From Mangifera indica (taxonomy: Eukaryota; Streptophyta; Magnoliopsida; Sapindales; Anacardiaceae): a stretch of 64,000 bases of DNA. Under the pieces are notes generated by a model that was given only the letters and a program-made list of their open reading frames with translations, ran no database searches and was not told the DNA's origin. Positions within the stretch are counted from its first letter, which is position 1. Each line of letters starts with the position of its first letter. This document shows positions 50,484 through 61,796 of the stretch, one piece after another. The position numbers were made by a program, and so were the translations under genes. The stretch is taken from assembly GCF_011075055.1 (NCBI RefSeq), contig NC_058140.1, positions 10,848,668-10,912,667 on the forward strand. Reading direction: 5' to 3'.

Positions 50484-52774
50484 GTTTTACTGTCTACCAT
50501 AGTGATTGGTATTAATAATGGTATTTTTCTATTGGCAATATGTGTTTTTGAAGTTGAAAACAATGACATTTTGGGGTATTTCTTCAAGTTGTTTTAAAGA
50601 TATTTTTGGTGATATAGAACATGCCACTTTTATGAGTGATAAATAAAAGGGAATAATAAATGTTTTACAAATTTAGTGGCCTAGTGCAAAGAGTTGATTT
50701 TGTGTTAGGCATATATAGGCAAATTTTAGAAAAAAAATTTGTAGGGATACACCTTGGGAGTCTATTATGGGCAGTATGTAGATCATTGAACAAAGTGGAT
50801 TTCCATGATGTCTTAACTCAAGTGAGATTGGTTGATGAAAAAGCCTACAAGTGGCTAATTAAGAATGAACCATATCAATGGTCTATGTTTGACTTTGATA
50901 CTAAAGTTAAATCAGATCATATTACCAACAATATGGTGAGACATTCAATAGTTGGTTTGGTAAAGACAGAAAGTTGCCAATTCTTAGTTTGTTAGAGTTG
51001 TACAAGAAGAGATATGAGAAGACTGTAAAGTAGATTTAAGACTAGAAGTGAGTGGGTAACTCCACTACTACCACTGGTTCCTTTCAAGCTTAACAAAAGC
51101 ATTAAGTAAGCAAGAAATGTATCTATTTCGTATGTTGGCATGAAGGAGTTTGAGGCGATTGATATGAGTATTATACCAAATAGAACTTACACTTTGGATT
51201 TGGAGAAAAAATTTGTGCTTGTGGCATGTGGTAGTTGTTTGGAATTTCTTGTCAACATGCAATTTGCTCAATAGTGCATTTGAATATTTCCAACTTTGAA
51301 GAGTTTGTTGATGAGTGGTTGAGAATTTCAACATATATGAAAACATATATATATATATGATTTATCTTGTTCCAGACAAAAGGAGCTAGCCAGAGGACAT
51401 TTATGACAAGTTTTAGCCACCATGTAGGCACTCTAAACTTGGTAGACCCAAAAAAGCTAGGAGGAAAGACTAATGAAAAGGGAAAAAGAAAGCATATGTT
51501 AGCATTTAGATGCATTTTATGCCATGAAATGGGGCATAACAAGAGGTTCTACTAAAAAAATTTAGACAATGCAAACAAAACAAAAAAAAAAAGATAATTT
51601 TGCTACTTAATTTTTCATCTATCATTTCTTGTTTATTTTGTTTTATATAATTAAATTTTCTTGTGTTTTATTTTTAAACAGAGAAAAACTATTCCAATCA
51701 TGACAAGTAATTTTGCTAGGTTTGAATTCGCTTCATCTTCACCTTCCAAACAACATCCAAAGGCATACACGAATGAGAGAGGTATTTATGCAGTTGTTTC
51801 AAATCTTCATCTTCCCCTTTTTAACTCTTTGTTATTCAAGCTACTAAGAAATCATTACTTTTAGTTTCATTGGATGAAATTTTCATTTTTCTCTTTGACA
51901 AGTACCCACAATCAGTAAAAAGAATGTAGGCTCAAGCATAATGGATTTAGTATTCTTTTTTTACTCTTCTGTGTAAGAGTCTTATTCTTCTATTATTCTT
52001 TTGTTTGCTTCTGTCTTTTCTTATTTTTATATGTAGAAATCTTATTTTGTATTTCCTTGAAGAGTTTGCATTGAATATATATCAATTTTAGCCTTAGGTC
52101 TGTTGAATACCAAATGTGTTGATTTTTTGAATATTAGCTAAATCTATTTTAGTCATTTAATTTTGCTTATTGCATAGTGAAGTTTGTTATTCTCCACCTT
52201 CATGCATGTTGTATGTTGGAGTTTCAATGTTTCTGTTGTCTCAATTGGTTTATTTTTTGCAGATAGATTATTTATTGGAGTTGGATTACACTTATGAATT
52301 GTTTGGAGTTTGGCTTAACTGGTATGGATGGATTCAATAGGCTATATATCTGTATTTCCTGGATTTCATTTACTGTTGCATTCTGAAGTTGGAGTTGGAT
52401 TATTTATTTCATTTATTGGAGTTGATTTATTTATGTTGTCTGGTGGAGTTGCATTTATGGATTTCATGTTGCATTGTGAAGTTTTGGAATTCTGGTATCC
52501 AAACTGGAATTCTCAACTCTATGTCAAAGCATTTCCATGTATTCCAGATTCAAGCACTTTCACATATTTCTAGGTTGCAGTTCTAGAACTTTAAATTTAT
52601 GCCTTTCAAGAATTCTCATTTACTTGTATTCCAGAATTACATATTTATGCATTTCCAAAATTCTCGTATTTGATTGTAGTTACATAAATCCAGATTTATG
52701 GATTTCGAGGTCCAGTTTGAACTATAAATTATGCAACTTATATGCAAACTAACAGAATACACAAATATGCAAGA

Positions 52775-52944
52775 GCAACGCTATGTGTACATATTTTTAA
52801 GTACACAATTGGGTATACAGATAACACATCATCATGTGATTAGGTGTAACTTTATATTCAATTTAAAATCACTTAATCACGTAATGACATATTATTTATG
52901 TATCTAATTGTATACTCAAAAGTGTGTATACATAGTTTTATTGC
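52775..52944. repeat. Palindromic MITE-like family D, copy 2
   Basis: It begins GCTATGTGTACATATTTTTA and ends AGTGTGTATACATAGTTTTA with the middle ATCATGTGATTAGG ... CTTAATCACGTAATGA. The two halves are imperfect reverse complements. It sits between the MULE coding remnant and its right terminus. Confidence 0.7.
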
Positions 52945-53338
52945 ATATACAATCCAATCAAGCTCTTCATGCAATCAAACAATGCAAACAATTTATTTAA
53001 CCTAAAATGCAATTAACATAATTAACAAATCACATTAACAAATGTAACAATTTAAGGAGCACTGATTTGGTCATTGTATGGTAAAGGGTAAATTGGTGAT
53101 TTATATTGGATTATTTAAATATACTAAATTAATAATTTAAATTGGAGGGTATTTTGGTTATTTTCTTGAAAAAAGATAAAATAGTCATTTAAATTGGTGA
53201 AATTGTTCAACACCTGATGGGTGAGACTTTTAATTTTCAAAAATTAGTAAATAGGAGTTTGGGAAAACATCAAACCTTGGGTGGGAATAAGTCCTTTAAC
53301 CTTTTAATTATGCTAGACACTTCTTATCTATAAATTAC

Positions 53339-54027
53339 GGAAAATTAATTAAAATAAACACGAAATTTTTCACCTAAACATTTTTCGGTAAATTTTGAGT
53401 GATTTTACTTTTTTAAGCAAATTTAATTTTTATTTAAATAATACCATTTACCTTATTATTTCATATTCGGAATAGTTTATTGGACAATCTTTTTTTTCTC
53501 TTGTATCATATATTGAGTATATAAATTAATTTTAGATTAATTTTTTTGTAATTATTAATATTTACAGATCAAAACAGATTAATTTATGATGTAAAGGTTG
53601 GTATTTACAAATTGTAACAAAATGATGCACATAACTACTTAGAGTGCATATGAGTGTGAAAGGGTGCTTGCAGATGCGAAAGGATGCAAGTGAGTGCGAA
53701 AGGGTGTGTACATATATGAAAGGATAAGAACGGATATGAAAAGGTGCCAAAAAGTATAAAAAGGGTGCATGGAATATAAAAGGGGTACCTCATAATATAA
53801 AAATATATATTATATAATATAATATATATATTTTATATTCTTATGCATTCATTTTATATTTTTCACACCTTTTCATATCCATTCACACTCTTTTATATCC
53901 GTGCTCACCCTTTTACACTTGCTCGCACTCTTTCACACATACATACACTCACACGCGATTTATTATATATATAATATAATATAATATATATATATATAAA
54001 ATATATATAAAATATATTATATTATTA

Positions 54028-54077
<50 letters not shown>

Positions 54078-54478
54078 ATATTCTCACACATCCCTTTTAT
54101 AATTTTTGCACCCTTTCGCACTCGTTCGTATCATTTCGTATCTGCACCCACCCTTTCACATTTATACGTACTTTGTATAGTTATGTTCATCATTTTGTTA
54201 CGATTTATAAATACCAACCGTTACATCAAAAATTAATTATTTTTTATCTGTAAATATTAACAATTTCACAAAAATTAATCTAAAATTAATCTGTATACTC
54301 AATATGTGATATTGGAGAAAAAGAAGATTGTCTAATAAACTATTTTGAATATGAAGTAATAAGGTAAAATGTATTATTGAAATAAAAATGAAATTTACTT
54401 AAAAAAGTAAAATCACTTAGAGTTTGTCGAAAAAAGTTTAGGCAAAAAAATTCATACTTATTTGAATTAATTTCTCAT
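53339..54478. mobile_element. Foldback element related to the family B MULE
   Basis: 1,140 bp made of two inverted arms of about 450-500 bp around an AT-repeat centre (about 53,830-54,075). Ends are GAAAATTAATTAAAATAAAC (left) and the inverted GAGAAATTAATTCAAATAAG (right). Flanking 9-mers ataaattac (53,330-53,338) and ataagttac (54,479-54,487) match at 8 of 9. The arms contain GTGCGAAAGG-type minisatellite units (53,640-53,780 and, inverted, 53,870-53,950 and 54,090-54,170). No coding capacity. The left end resembles the start of the MULE at 37,260. Confidence 0.78.
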
Positions 54479-55349
54479 AAGTTACAAATGAGTATGCCTA
54501 TGATTATATCATTAGTAGCTCTAGCAAAATGTTTCAATAAAGGCAAACATAAATTACAAAGAAGATGACTTGAGAATAACCTGATTATGCATAAGAATCT
54601 AGAAAAGAGTTATTGAAACTTGAGAGGACATAAAGTTAATGTTTTCTACTATGGATGAGTGATATGAAAGGAATGTTAATGCGTACATTATATTTTGAAA
54701 ACGAGTTGAGTTTATTTACATATTGAGTTGTGGGTTACTATGATCGTAATTAATCGTTTTTCAAAAAGTTAATTTGTGGGTTATATATTCTTGTATAACC
54801 AAAAAAATCTCCTTTTATTTTTAAGTATCTAAAATTAAAAATTATTTTAAATGATTCTATTAGTCCCATTTATAAATTTCAAAAATCTTGGATCGAGGTC
54901 TTGTGAAAAATGTACAAATAAGCTCGTCTTTTATTAAGAAACAACATCATTATATGCATTTACTTTTAAGTAATGAATTAGATATTAAAAAAATATTATT
55001 TTATTTTTAATTTAATATATTATATAGATCTTAATTGAGTACTTAACACTAGATAAACATAATTTTATTAAATAAAAAAAAGTCTATTTCAAGACAGGCA
55101 AATGACCAACACAATACAAAGTTTTGACAAATAATATTATAATAAAACTATATATACATACATTAAGTAAATAAATGAGTATACATTTAATATATGTCAT
55201 CATGTAATTGAATGATTTTGAATTAAAGATAAAATAATCTCTAATCATATAATAATATTTACCTCAAAATAGATATGTATAATATTATTTTAAATTCAAG
55301 GAGAAAGAAAGCAGTTTATAGTAATAACACTATCACTGTCTGTCCTATT
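54479..55349. other. Spacer containing a degenerate family D repeat
   Basis: No gene. About 55,130-55,290 (AAAACTATATATACATACAT ... CTAATCATATAATAATATTT) resembles the palindromic MITE-like family. Confidence 0.45.
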
Positions 55350-55670
55350 TTGGGCTGGATTCGAGCCGAGCCGAGCTCGGCTCGCAGCTAGCTCGGGTTC
55401 GGCTCGGTTTATTTATGGCGGCGCGAGTTCGGCTCGAGCTTGATTCGAGCCGAACTCAGTTTGACTCGAGTTCGACTCATTTTTGACTCGGCTCGGCTTA
55501 TTTACAGCTCGATTCGACTCGTTTTTCATATCAAAACAATATCGTTTTGTATATATATATGAATCAAAATAATATCGTTTTGTATAAAAAATTTAAAAAA
55601 AAAATCTACCGAATCAATCCGAGCCAATTCAAGCTCGATCTCGAGCTGGCTCGGCTCGAGTCCAGCCCTA
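55350..55670. mobile_element. hAT-type MITE of GAGCTCG-like words, copy 1
   Basis: 321 bp from TTGGGCTGGATTCGAGCC to the inverted GCTCGAGTCCAGCCCTA. Flanking 8-mers gtcctatt and ctcctatt match at 7 of 8, the hAT target size. The GC-rich arms of GGCTCGAGC-type repeats surround an AT-rich centre holding two CAAAAYAATATCGTTTTGTA units. Confidence 0.78.
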
Positions 55671-56354
55671 CTCCTATTCTTGTGAACCACCAGAAGCTGA
55701 GCTACCACATGGCAATTGGTGCCAAACCCAAAAGAAGCGGAGTATAGAAATACGGAGATCTATGGTGCTACCGCAGCCTATGAAACCATTTAATAAGGTG
55801 GTGTGGGTAGCATACAGAAACATCGTTTCTATCTGTTTTTCATTATTGTCGTTGGCCCCAATTCAATCATCAACGTCTAACCAGACCAACCACTAAGAAG
55901 AAGTGTTGTTTCATTACCCTCCTCTCATTCTCACGTAGGTCCTTTCAACTTTCCTCTTTTTTTTTTTTTTTTTAGTTAGTTAGAGAGTATCACAAAAATG
56001 ATAAAAATTCGAATTTAAGATTTTTCCTTAAAATTTTTAATACTAACAATTTAATACTCACTTTTCTTGACCTAGGGGGAGAACATATCTTATCTATCCA
56101 ACACTAACTAATTGTTCTCTGCATTTTAATTTTTTTTCTAAAAAAAAAAAAGAAAGATGAAAGTGAATGGATGAAAATTTTGATTCATTCATTAAAAATG
56201 AAACCCTTTTAGGAGAATGTCAATTTCTAAAATTGAGCAACTAAACAAGCCTCTTCCTTCTTGGTTTTTTTTCATCCAAGATGAGAGACCGCTTTTCCTA
56301 CTATCAAAAGGCTGACAAACGCTGAAATATGTACAAATTAAGCTTCTTTTTGCG
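55671..56354. other. Spacer downstream of the GH9 gene
   Basis: No gene seen. The GH9 3' UTR lies at its right edge. Confidence 0.5.
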
Positions 56355-58764
56355 CTAACTAGGAGAGGGATTTGCAGCAAAATAAGAAAGTACACCAACA
56401 AATGGTGCATTAATGTATGTTGTTGGTTCAGACTTCCTGAAATCACTCCTATCATCCTCATACTCATCATCCTCTGAAGGCCCTCCAACCACAGCTCCAA
56501 CCAACACATTAGGATTCGAATTCGATGAGTTAAAATAAAATGAACCCTCCTTACAGGCAATAAATTGAGGGTGAACCTTAATAGATGGTAACGACGAGCC
56601 ACGATGGTGAATTCGTTGTGGATAATTGTTGCCATAACCAACCATATAAGATAATCCCTTTGGGTTATCTCCTAAAATGTAATCAACCTGTTTCTTGGCT
56701 TGCTCGCGAAGCGAAGCTGGAGTAACATAAACATTACCACAATTAACAGTTTGTGAAGTTTTAGCCAGGTATTTTGCATAAACCAGAAGCAAAAATGAAA
56801 TTGTAGTAGCATGTTGCAGGTTGCTGCCTCCAGGCTTGTAAATTAGGCCACCAGGGGTGTATTCAATATGAGATGCTGATGACTCTGGGACTAATGTACA
56901 CATGAAGCTATCAGCCGATGCTTTGTATGATTGCAGTGTGTACATGTTTCCTTCCAGGACTTCCTGAAACAACCACAAGTTTGTATTAGCTAGGCAAAAA
57001 TGTTAATCATTTTGATTGATCGAATTTTGTCAGTGTTAGGATCCCATCTGACCTTGGAAATTAGAACATTTATACCAGCATGCTTATTGTCCCACCCAAA
57101 CTCATTTATATTTTCATCAGCACCAAGTGTTTTGCCATTGGTTTCAATATAATTAAGGTAAGAATCATCTTGGGAAGCTCTCCTTAACCAAGCTGCACCC
57201 CATAGCAATTCATCCTGAAGAACACATCAGAAATAGACTAATATTTAATAAAATTTAGCTAGGACCACAAAAATACTTATGATTTTATTAGGCATGTATC
57301 ACTTACTTGATATCCATCAAAATCACAGTAAAATGGGCAGGCACCCTCCTTTATATGAGGGTTATCAGAATAAGCTCCTCTGTAGGTGTCTGCAAATTGG
57401 AAGACGGTTACAGCAGCTCTTAACAATGTCTCTGCATATGCCGGGTCTGACCACCGGAATGCCATGGATGAAGCAGCAAGAGCAGCCGCAGTTTCTCCAG
57501 CAACATCGGAAGCTGGGTTTGGTGCATCAACAGCATACACAGTCCTAGCTGTGTCCATGTCCTCAGGTCTCTCCCAACAATTATGATCTATATTTGGATC
57601 ACCCACCTAAAAATCAACATAAAAACTACCTAGAAATATTAGCAAAATTAAACTCCAATTGCAGTGACAGTACAGACATTGTGTTTGAAGTAAAAAAATT
57701 CCAGACCTTACAAAGTAAAGCTTGATGGAGACATAATGGACCCATTAAAAGTGGCCGTCTGAGTAATAGATTAGATTAAAGCAACAAAAATATGAAAAAG
57801 AAATTGTTCATCCTCTCCTAGCCACAGTTTCTTCTAGCTACTGAGCTACATCGATTCTAACCAAAAGAATTATAATCTTATTCAAAACATTGAAATGGTC
57901 TTCCTGCTGAAGTAAAATTACAGTATATGTTAAAAAAAAAAATACACTACAGTCCAAGAGAAAGCCATGGTTTTGGTTAACTATTTTCTCACCGGGATTG
58001 CTCGAGGCAAGAAACCAGAGGCTCTGAACTTGTTATTTGTTTATTCATTCATTTAGATCTTCTGATTTGATCTTACCACTGACTATTGACCAATCTGAGA
58101 CCCAAATAAATTTTACCTCTACCGCACGGCCCAAAAACGAATAAGATTTACAATTTTTGATGGCCAGTGGGGCCAAAATGGTCAATAAACGACAACACCT
58201 GGACTGGACTGTGGACTCTGAGTCTCCTCAGTCACGGATTAGATCAACTAAGCCTTCTAATTTCCCTAAACGACCGCGTTAAAACTCAAATTTTACAAAA
58301 CAGTAGTTACCGACCTGTACAAAAATCCGGTTAGGCTGAGAAACAGTCATAAGTAAATAATCAGTGGCCCAACGTATGGCAACCAGGGCATTTCTGAGTT
58401 CATTTGGCGGCATTAAGTCTCCGAATTCGATGATGCTCCACGATAAAAGAGTGGTGGTGAAAGCCATTGGGAAATTAAACTTGACATTATCACCGGCGTC
58501 GTAGTAGCCGCCAACCAAGTTGGTGTTATAGGTGTAGCCGTCGCTGAGGCCGGAATTCGAACGCCAAGTCATGCTTTGGTCTTGCGGCAAGTAGCCCGAC
58601 CTTTGGCCTTCGAAAAACAGGATTGACTTGGATAATGCGTCCTGATAGTCGTGCCCGGAGGGGCGAGAAAAGGGTAAGTTAATAAGAATGGCGAAAGAAA
58701 GGAGAGTTTTTGTGAGGTGGTGTTGCAGTTGCAAAGGAGAGAAAGAGAAGGAGGAGAGTTTCAT
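56355..58764 (-). CDS. GH9 endo-1,4-beta-glucanase, secreted (class B)
   Basis: Cell-wall glycoside hydrolase family 9 enzyme cutting beta-1,4-glucans. Four exons on the minus strand: 58764-58315, 57606-57307, 57214-57053 and 56963-56355; all phases agree, 506 residues. The first about 36 residues hold a hydrophobic stretch ([13 protein letters not shown]) like a signal peptide, and no transmembrane anchor or C-terminal carbohydrate module follows, which fits class B. Mature motifs are [35 protein letters not shown] (catalytic Asp region, 88-103), [67 protein letters not shown] with the family histidine, and the second signature [19 protein letters not shown] with the catalytic glutamate. Relatives recalled from Arabidopsis are At4g38990, At4g39000 and At4g39010 (GH9B16-18), next to At4g38980. 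Confidence 0.96.
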
Positions 58765-60785
58765 GTCGCTGGTGGGTTAATGGAGTTATCGTCAGTCCAA
58801 ACTGTGACTGCTTTTATACAGGTGGGCACTGGGCAATGTTAACCTGTAAGAAAATAAGTATTCAAATACTGTTACAGTTACCTTAACAGCAAATATAATG
58901 TTAAAGAGGTTTGTGGCTTGGCTTGGTGGGAAGGAGAAGGGATGTCACGGGGGGAAGCCGAGGGATGCGTATAAGCCCGACAGCTGACAAATAGTGTGTC
59001 AGCTAAGTCACATGCGTCCTTTTCGGTGTTTCACAGACGAACTTGGAATAAATTGATGAAATGATATTTTTTATTGCTCAAATAAAATTGTTAACAATCG
59101 AACCTATTTATAATAAAACTTCCGAACTATAATAAAGGATATAATATTAGTTATAAATATTAATTAATATAATAAAATTATATATATTTATTTTAGATAT
59201 AAAATATATATATATAATTTTATGTTATTAAATAATTTTAATTTAAAAATAATATAATATTTAATCATACGATTATATATATATAAAATACATATATTAA
59301 AAATAAATATATATAATATTTTTAATTAATAGATAAATAATAAAAGAAATTATATATATTTGATAAATAATAATATAGGGGTGACATGATCCGATTGGGT
59401 TTTCTCATTACAAAAAAAGTAATAATAATAATGTGTTGGGAAATGAGGGCACAACTCGGGCCTTGCATAGGGTCAGCACCAGTCCTACAGGCCTTGGTGC
59501 ACTTGGAATTGATCATTAATATATATTATTTTTTCGTTTTATATTAAAATTAAACTATTTTTATAATTATATTATAAATGTAATTATACTGATTTGACTA
59601 ATTACTAAATTTATTTTTTATTTTAATTTGTTAAAATGTTAACAATTTTTTTCATTTAAAAATAATTATATTTATTTGTATGTTTTTAATAAGTAATAAT
59701 TTAATACAAGTTGTAATTTAATAATTTATAAATATTATTGATTTAGAGTAAAAAATACAATGTGTGTAAATCACAATTTTAATTTCACGAAATAAATAAT
59801 GAAAATAATGATTGAATTAATTATTATTAGTCAATGTTGTATTATCTTTCAAAGATAAGTGGACTAATTCAAATATTTAAACTAGTGCTATAGTTTTTTA
59901 TTATGGTGAATCTAATTGCTCAAACATATAACCACTTCAACAATCTCGTCTGTTAAAGAGTATCTTATATCATATATAATGTAACTATTAATTGAAAATG
60001 ATGACTCGGATGCAATCATATAGAAAGTAACGTGGATAAAATGTCATTTATCGTTTTGGCTTTAATAGGGAATCAATTTGCATTTTGGTATTGTCAATGA
60101 AGTATGCCCATATCTCGTTTCTTCTTCTTATTCATGTAAAACAAGTTTATTTGAAGATATTGTTATAGCTTAGTTGATGTGTGGTCATATGCATTTGAGT
60201 TACTTTTGCATCTAATATTGTTACTTAATTTTATAAATGTCCAAATGTTTGATTATGGAATAATAAGAATTATAATCATACTTGGAATAATGCCCATTTC
60301 TCGTTTCTTCTTCTTATTCATGTAAAACAAGTCTATTTGAAGATATTGTTGTAGCTTAGTTGATCCGTGGTTATATGCATTGGAGTTGCTTTTGCATCTA
60401 GTATTGTTACTTAATTTCATAAATGTCCAAATGTTTGATCCCCTTAATTAAAATCTTTATTTGTCCCGTCTTCTATGGTTGTCATCACTTTGTTATAGGT
60501 GTTCTTATATAAGAAACAAAAGTTGTCCAATTTGTAATTAACTTTTCTTAAATAAGAATTATACTCATACTTGGAATAACGACCCATCAACCTTGTGAAC
60601 TGGTCGATTTGAATTATAACTTGATTGGTCAATTGTCTAAGGTGGAGGAAAATCGGATGCAACTAGCTTACAGTGCAAATAAAATGTGGCATGTGCTCTT
60701 TGGCGAAGTGGTGATCTAGTGCAAAAGCATTAAACGACATTACTAATGTGACATGTTAACAAAAGAGAAAGACACGTGTGGCGTG
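58765..60785. other. Upstream of the GH9 gene: AT-rich spacer with a tandem duplication
   Basis: The first few hundred bases (to about 59,040) are the likely GH9 promoter. The rest is AT-rich, with no gene. A direct duplication lies at 60,104-60,438. Confidence 0.5.
60104..60438. repeat. Direct duplication, about 150-bp unit at 187-bp spacing
   Basis: TGCCCATATCTCGTTTCTTC starts at 60,104 and TGCCCATTTCTCGTTTCTTC at 60,291. Both are followed by the same TATTCATGTAAAACAAG, AAGATATTGTTRTAGC and CATAAATGTCCAAATGTTTG-type text. A further fragment (ATACTTGGAATAACG) recurs near 60,568. Confidence 0.85.
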
Positions 60786-61076
60786 TAGGGCTGGACTTGA
60801 GTCGAGCCAGCTCGAGCTCGGCTCAGTCGAGCCCAAAACGAGTCGGGCTCAACTCGGCTCGATCGAGCTCGAACCGAGCTCAAGCTGGCTCAGGTTAGCT
60901 CGATAGATTTTTTAAAAAAATTTTTTATATAAAACGATGTCGTTTTGATCAATATATATTAAAAACGATGTCGTTTTGATAAGAAAAAATGAGCTGAGCC
61001 GAGCCGAACCGAACTCAAGCTGCTCATATATGAACCGAACCGAGCTCGAGCTTGGCTCGGCTCGAATCCAACCCTA
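60786..61076. mobile_element. hAT-type MITE of GAGCTCG-like words, copy 2
   Basis: 291 bp from TAGGGCTGGACTTGAGTCG to the inverted GGCTCGAATCCAACCCTA. It is flanked by a perfect 8-bp direct repeat GTGGCGTG (60,778-60,785 and 61,077-61,084). The centre has two AAACGATGTCGTTTTGAT units. The TAGGG terminus with an 8-bp duplication is characteristic of hAT elements. Confidence 0.88.
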
Positions 61077-61316
61077 GTGGCGTGTGGGGCACATAGAAGG
61101 CAACATAATTTCTTTTGGTGGTGTGTGAGGGCTAGTGCGATATCAGATAAAGGTTAAATCACTGATATCGAATTTTTTTATATTGAGTGAAAATGTTTAA
61201 TTTGATAAGAAGTGATTTTCAATAAATATAATGGGAATGATTATGGGTCATAATGCAATTTGACATTAAAAAAAAAGGTATATAATACAAAATAGGTTGT
61301 TGAAAAAAAGAAAAGT

Positions 61317-61484
61317 AATATTATGTATATAAATAATGTGTATAATTTTATATACAAATAATAAGATGTTTCCATGTGATTGATTAGTTTTAAATTAAAG
61401 ATAAAATATTATCCAGTCACATAATAACAAATTATTATTTATGTATAAAATTATGTATATTGTCGTGAATATAGTTTTATTGAA
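61317..61484. repeat. Palindromic MITE-like family D, copy 3
   Basis: Begins ATTATGTATATAAATAATGT, has the middle CATGTGATTGATTAG ... CCAGTCACATAATAAC, and ends GTGAATATAGTTTTATTG. Confidence 0.6.
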
Positions 61485-61604
61485 AAAAACAATCACCAAA
61501 CTCTGACATATAAAAATATAAATTCAGAGAATAATAATTATGTATTGTTTGAAAGAAAAAAAGTTTGCAATTTAACTTTTTTTTTTCTTGAAAAGACTAA
61601 TTAA

Positions 61605-61775
61605 GTGGCCAATATAATTATGTGTCAAAATAATGAGTACAAATATATGCATAAATAATTATATGTTATTATATAATTGAATGATTTTGAATTAAAGATA
61701 ACAAAATATTTAATTATATAATGATATATTATATTTACGCAAGTTTATACTCATTATTTCACATAGTGTAGCCAT
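61605..61775. repeat. Palindromic MITE-like family D, copy 4
   Basis: Begins AATATAATTATGTGTCAAAA, has the middle TTGAATGATTTTGAATTAAA, and ends CATTATTTCACATAGTGTAG. More diverged than the other copies. Confidence 0.5.
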
Positions 61776-61796
61776 AATTTGTTTCTATTTTTTATA

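Larger units (their letters stand above)
45390..51555 (+). pseudogene. MULE transposase remnant (family A), interrupted by copia
   Basis: The left piece (to 45,731) reads KLYRAKKIATGMIVKEHVDS, FTWLYKYCHILLETN and the catalytic-region motif VDRCHLKGYFKGV. The right piece (from 50,489) continues with IVIGINNGIFLLAICVFEVE, a SDK core near 50,635, LLWAVCRSLNKVDFHDVLTQ, WSMFDFDTKVKSDHITNNM (50,880-50,940), and a SWIM finger in another frame (CACGMW near 51,215 and GISCQHA near 51,245). A CCHC-like knuckle CILCHEMGHNKRFY at 51,513-51,555 follows. This is the canonical MURA-type order. Several stops and frameshifts show it is dead. The copia insertion falls just after YFKGV. Confidence 0.85.
43178..53301 (+). 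mobile_element. Degenerate Mutator-like element, family A, with nested insertions
   Basis: The left end GGCTAAAAGACTTATTACC and the inverted right end GGTTAAAGGACTTATTCCC continue alike for about 35 bases (both read CACCCAAGGTTTGATG). Between them lies a plus-strand MULE transposase remnant split by a complete copia element. Removing the 4,757 bp of copia plus one target copy leaves about 5.4 kb, a normal size for an autonomous MULE. Flanks ttttat/ttttaa agree only partly, so the target duplication is eroded. The termini match the short family A elements at 9.1, 18.5, 21.8 and 61.8 kb. Confidence 0.65.

Noticed and set aside
53640..54170. Direct repeats suggesting a CRISPR-like array
   Set aside because: Units are degenerate, inverted between the two arms, without spacers, and part of a plant foldback element.
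55547..55747. Small open frame at the edge of the first hAT MITE
   Set aside because: Runs across the element end into unrelated sequence and reflects repetitive codons.
59322..59516. Minus-strand 64-codon frame
   Set aside because: AT-rich chance frame with no family features and no splice context.
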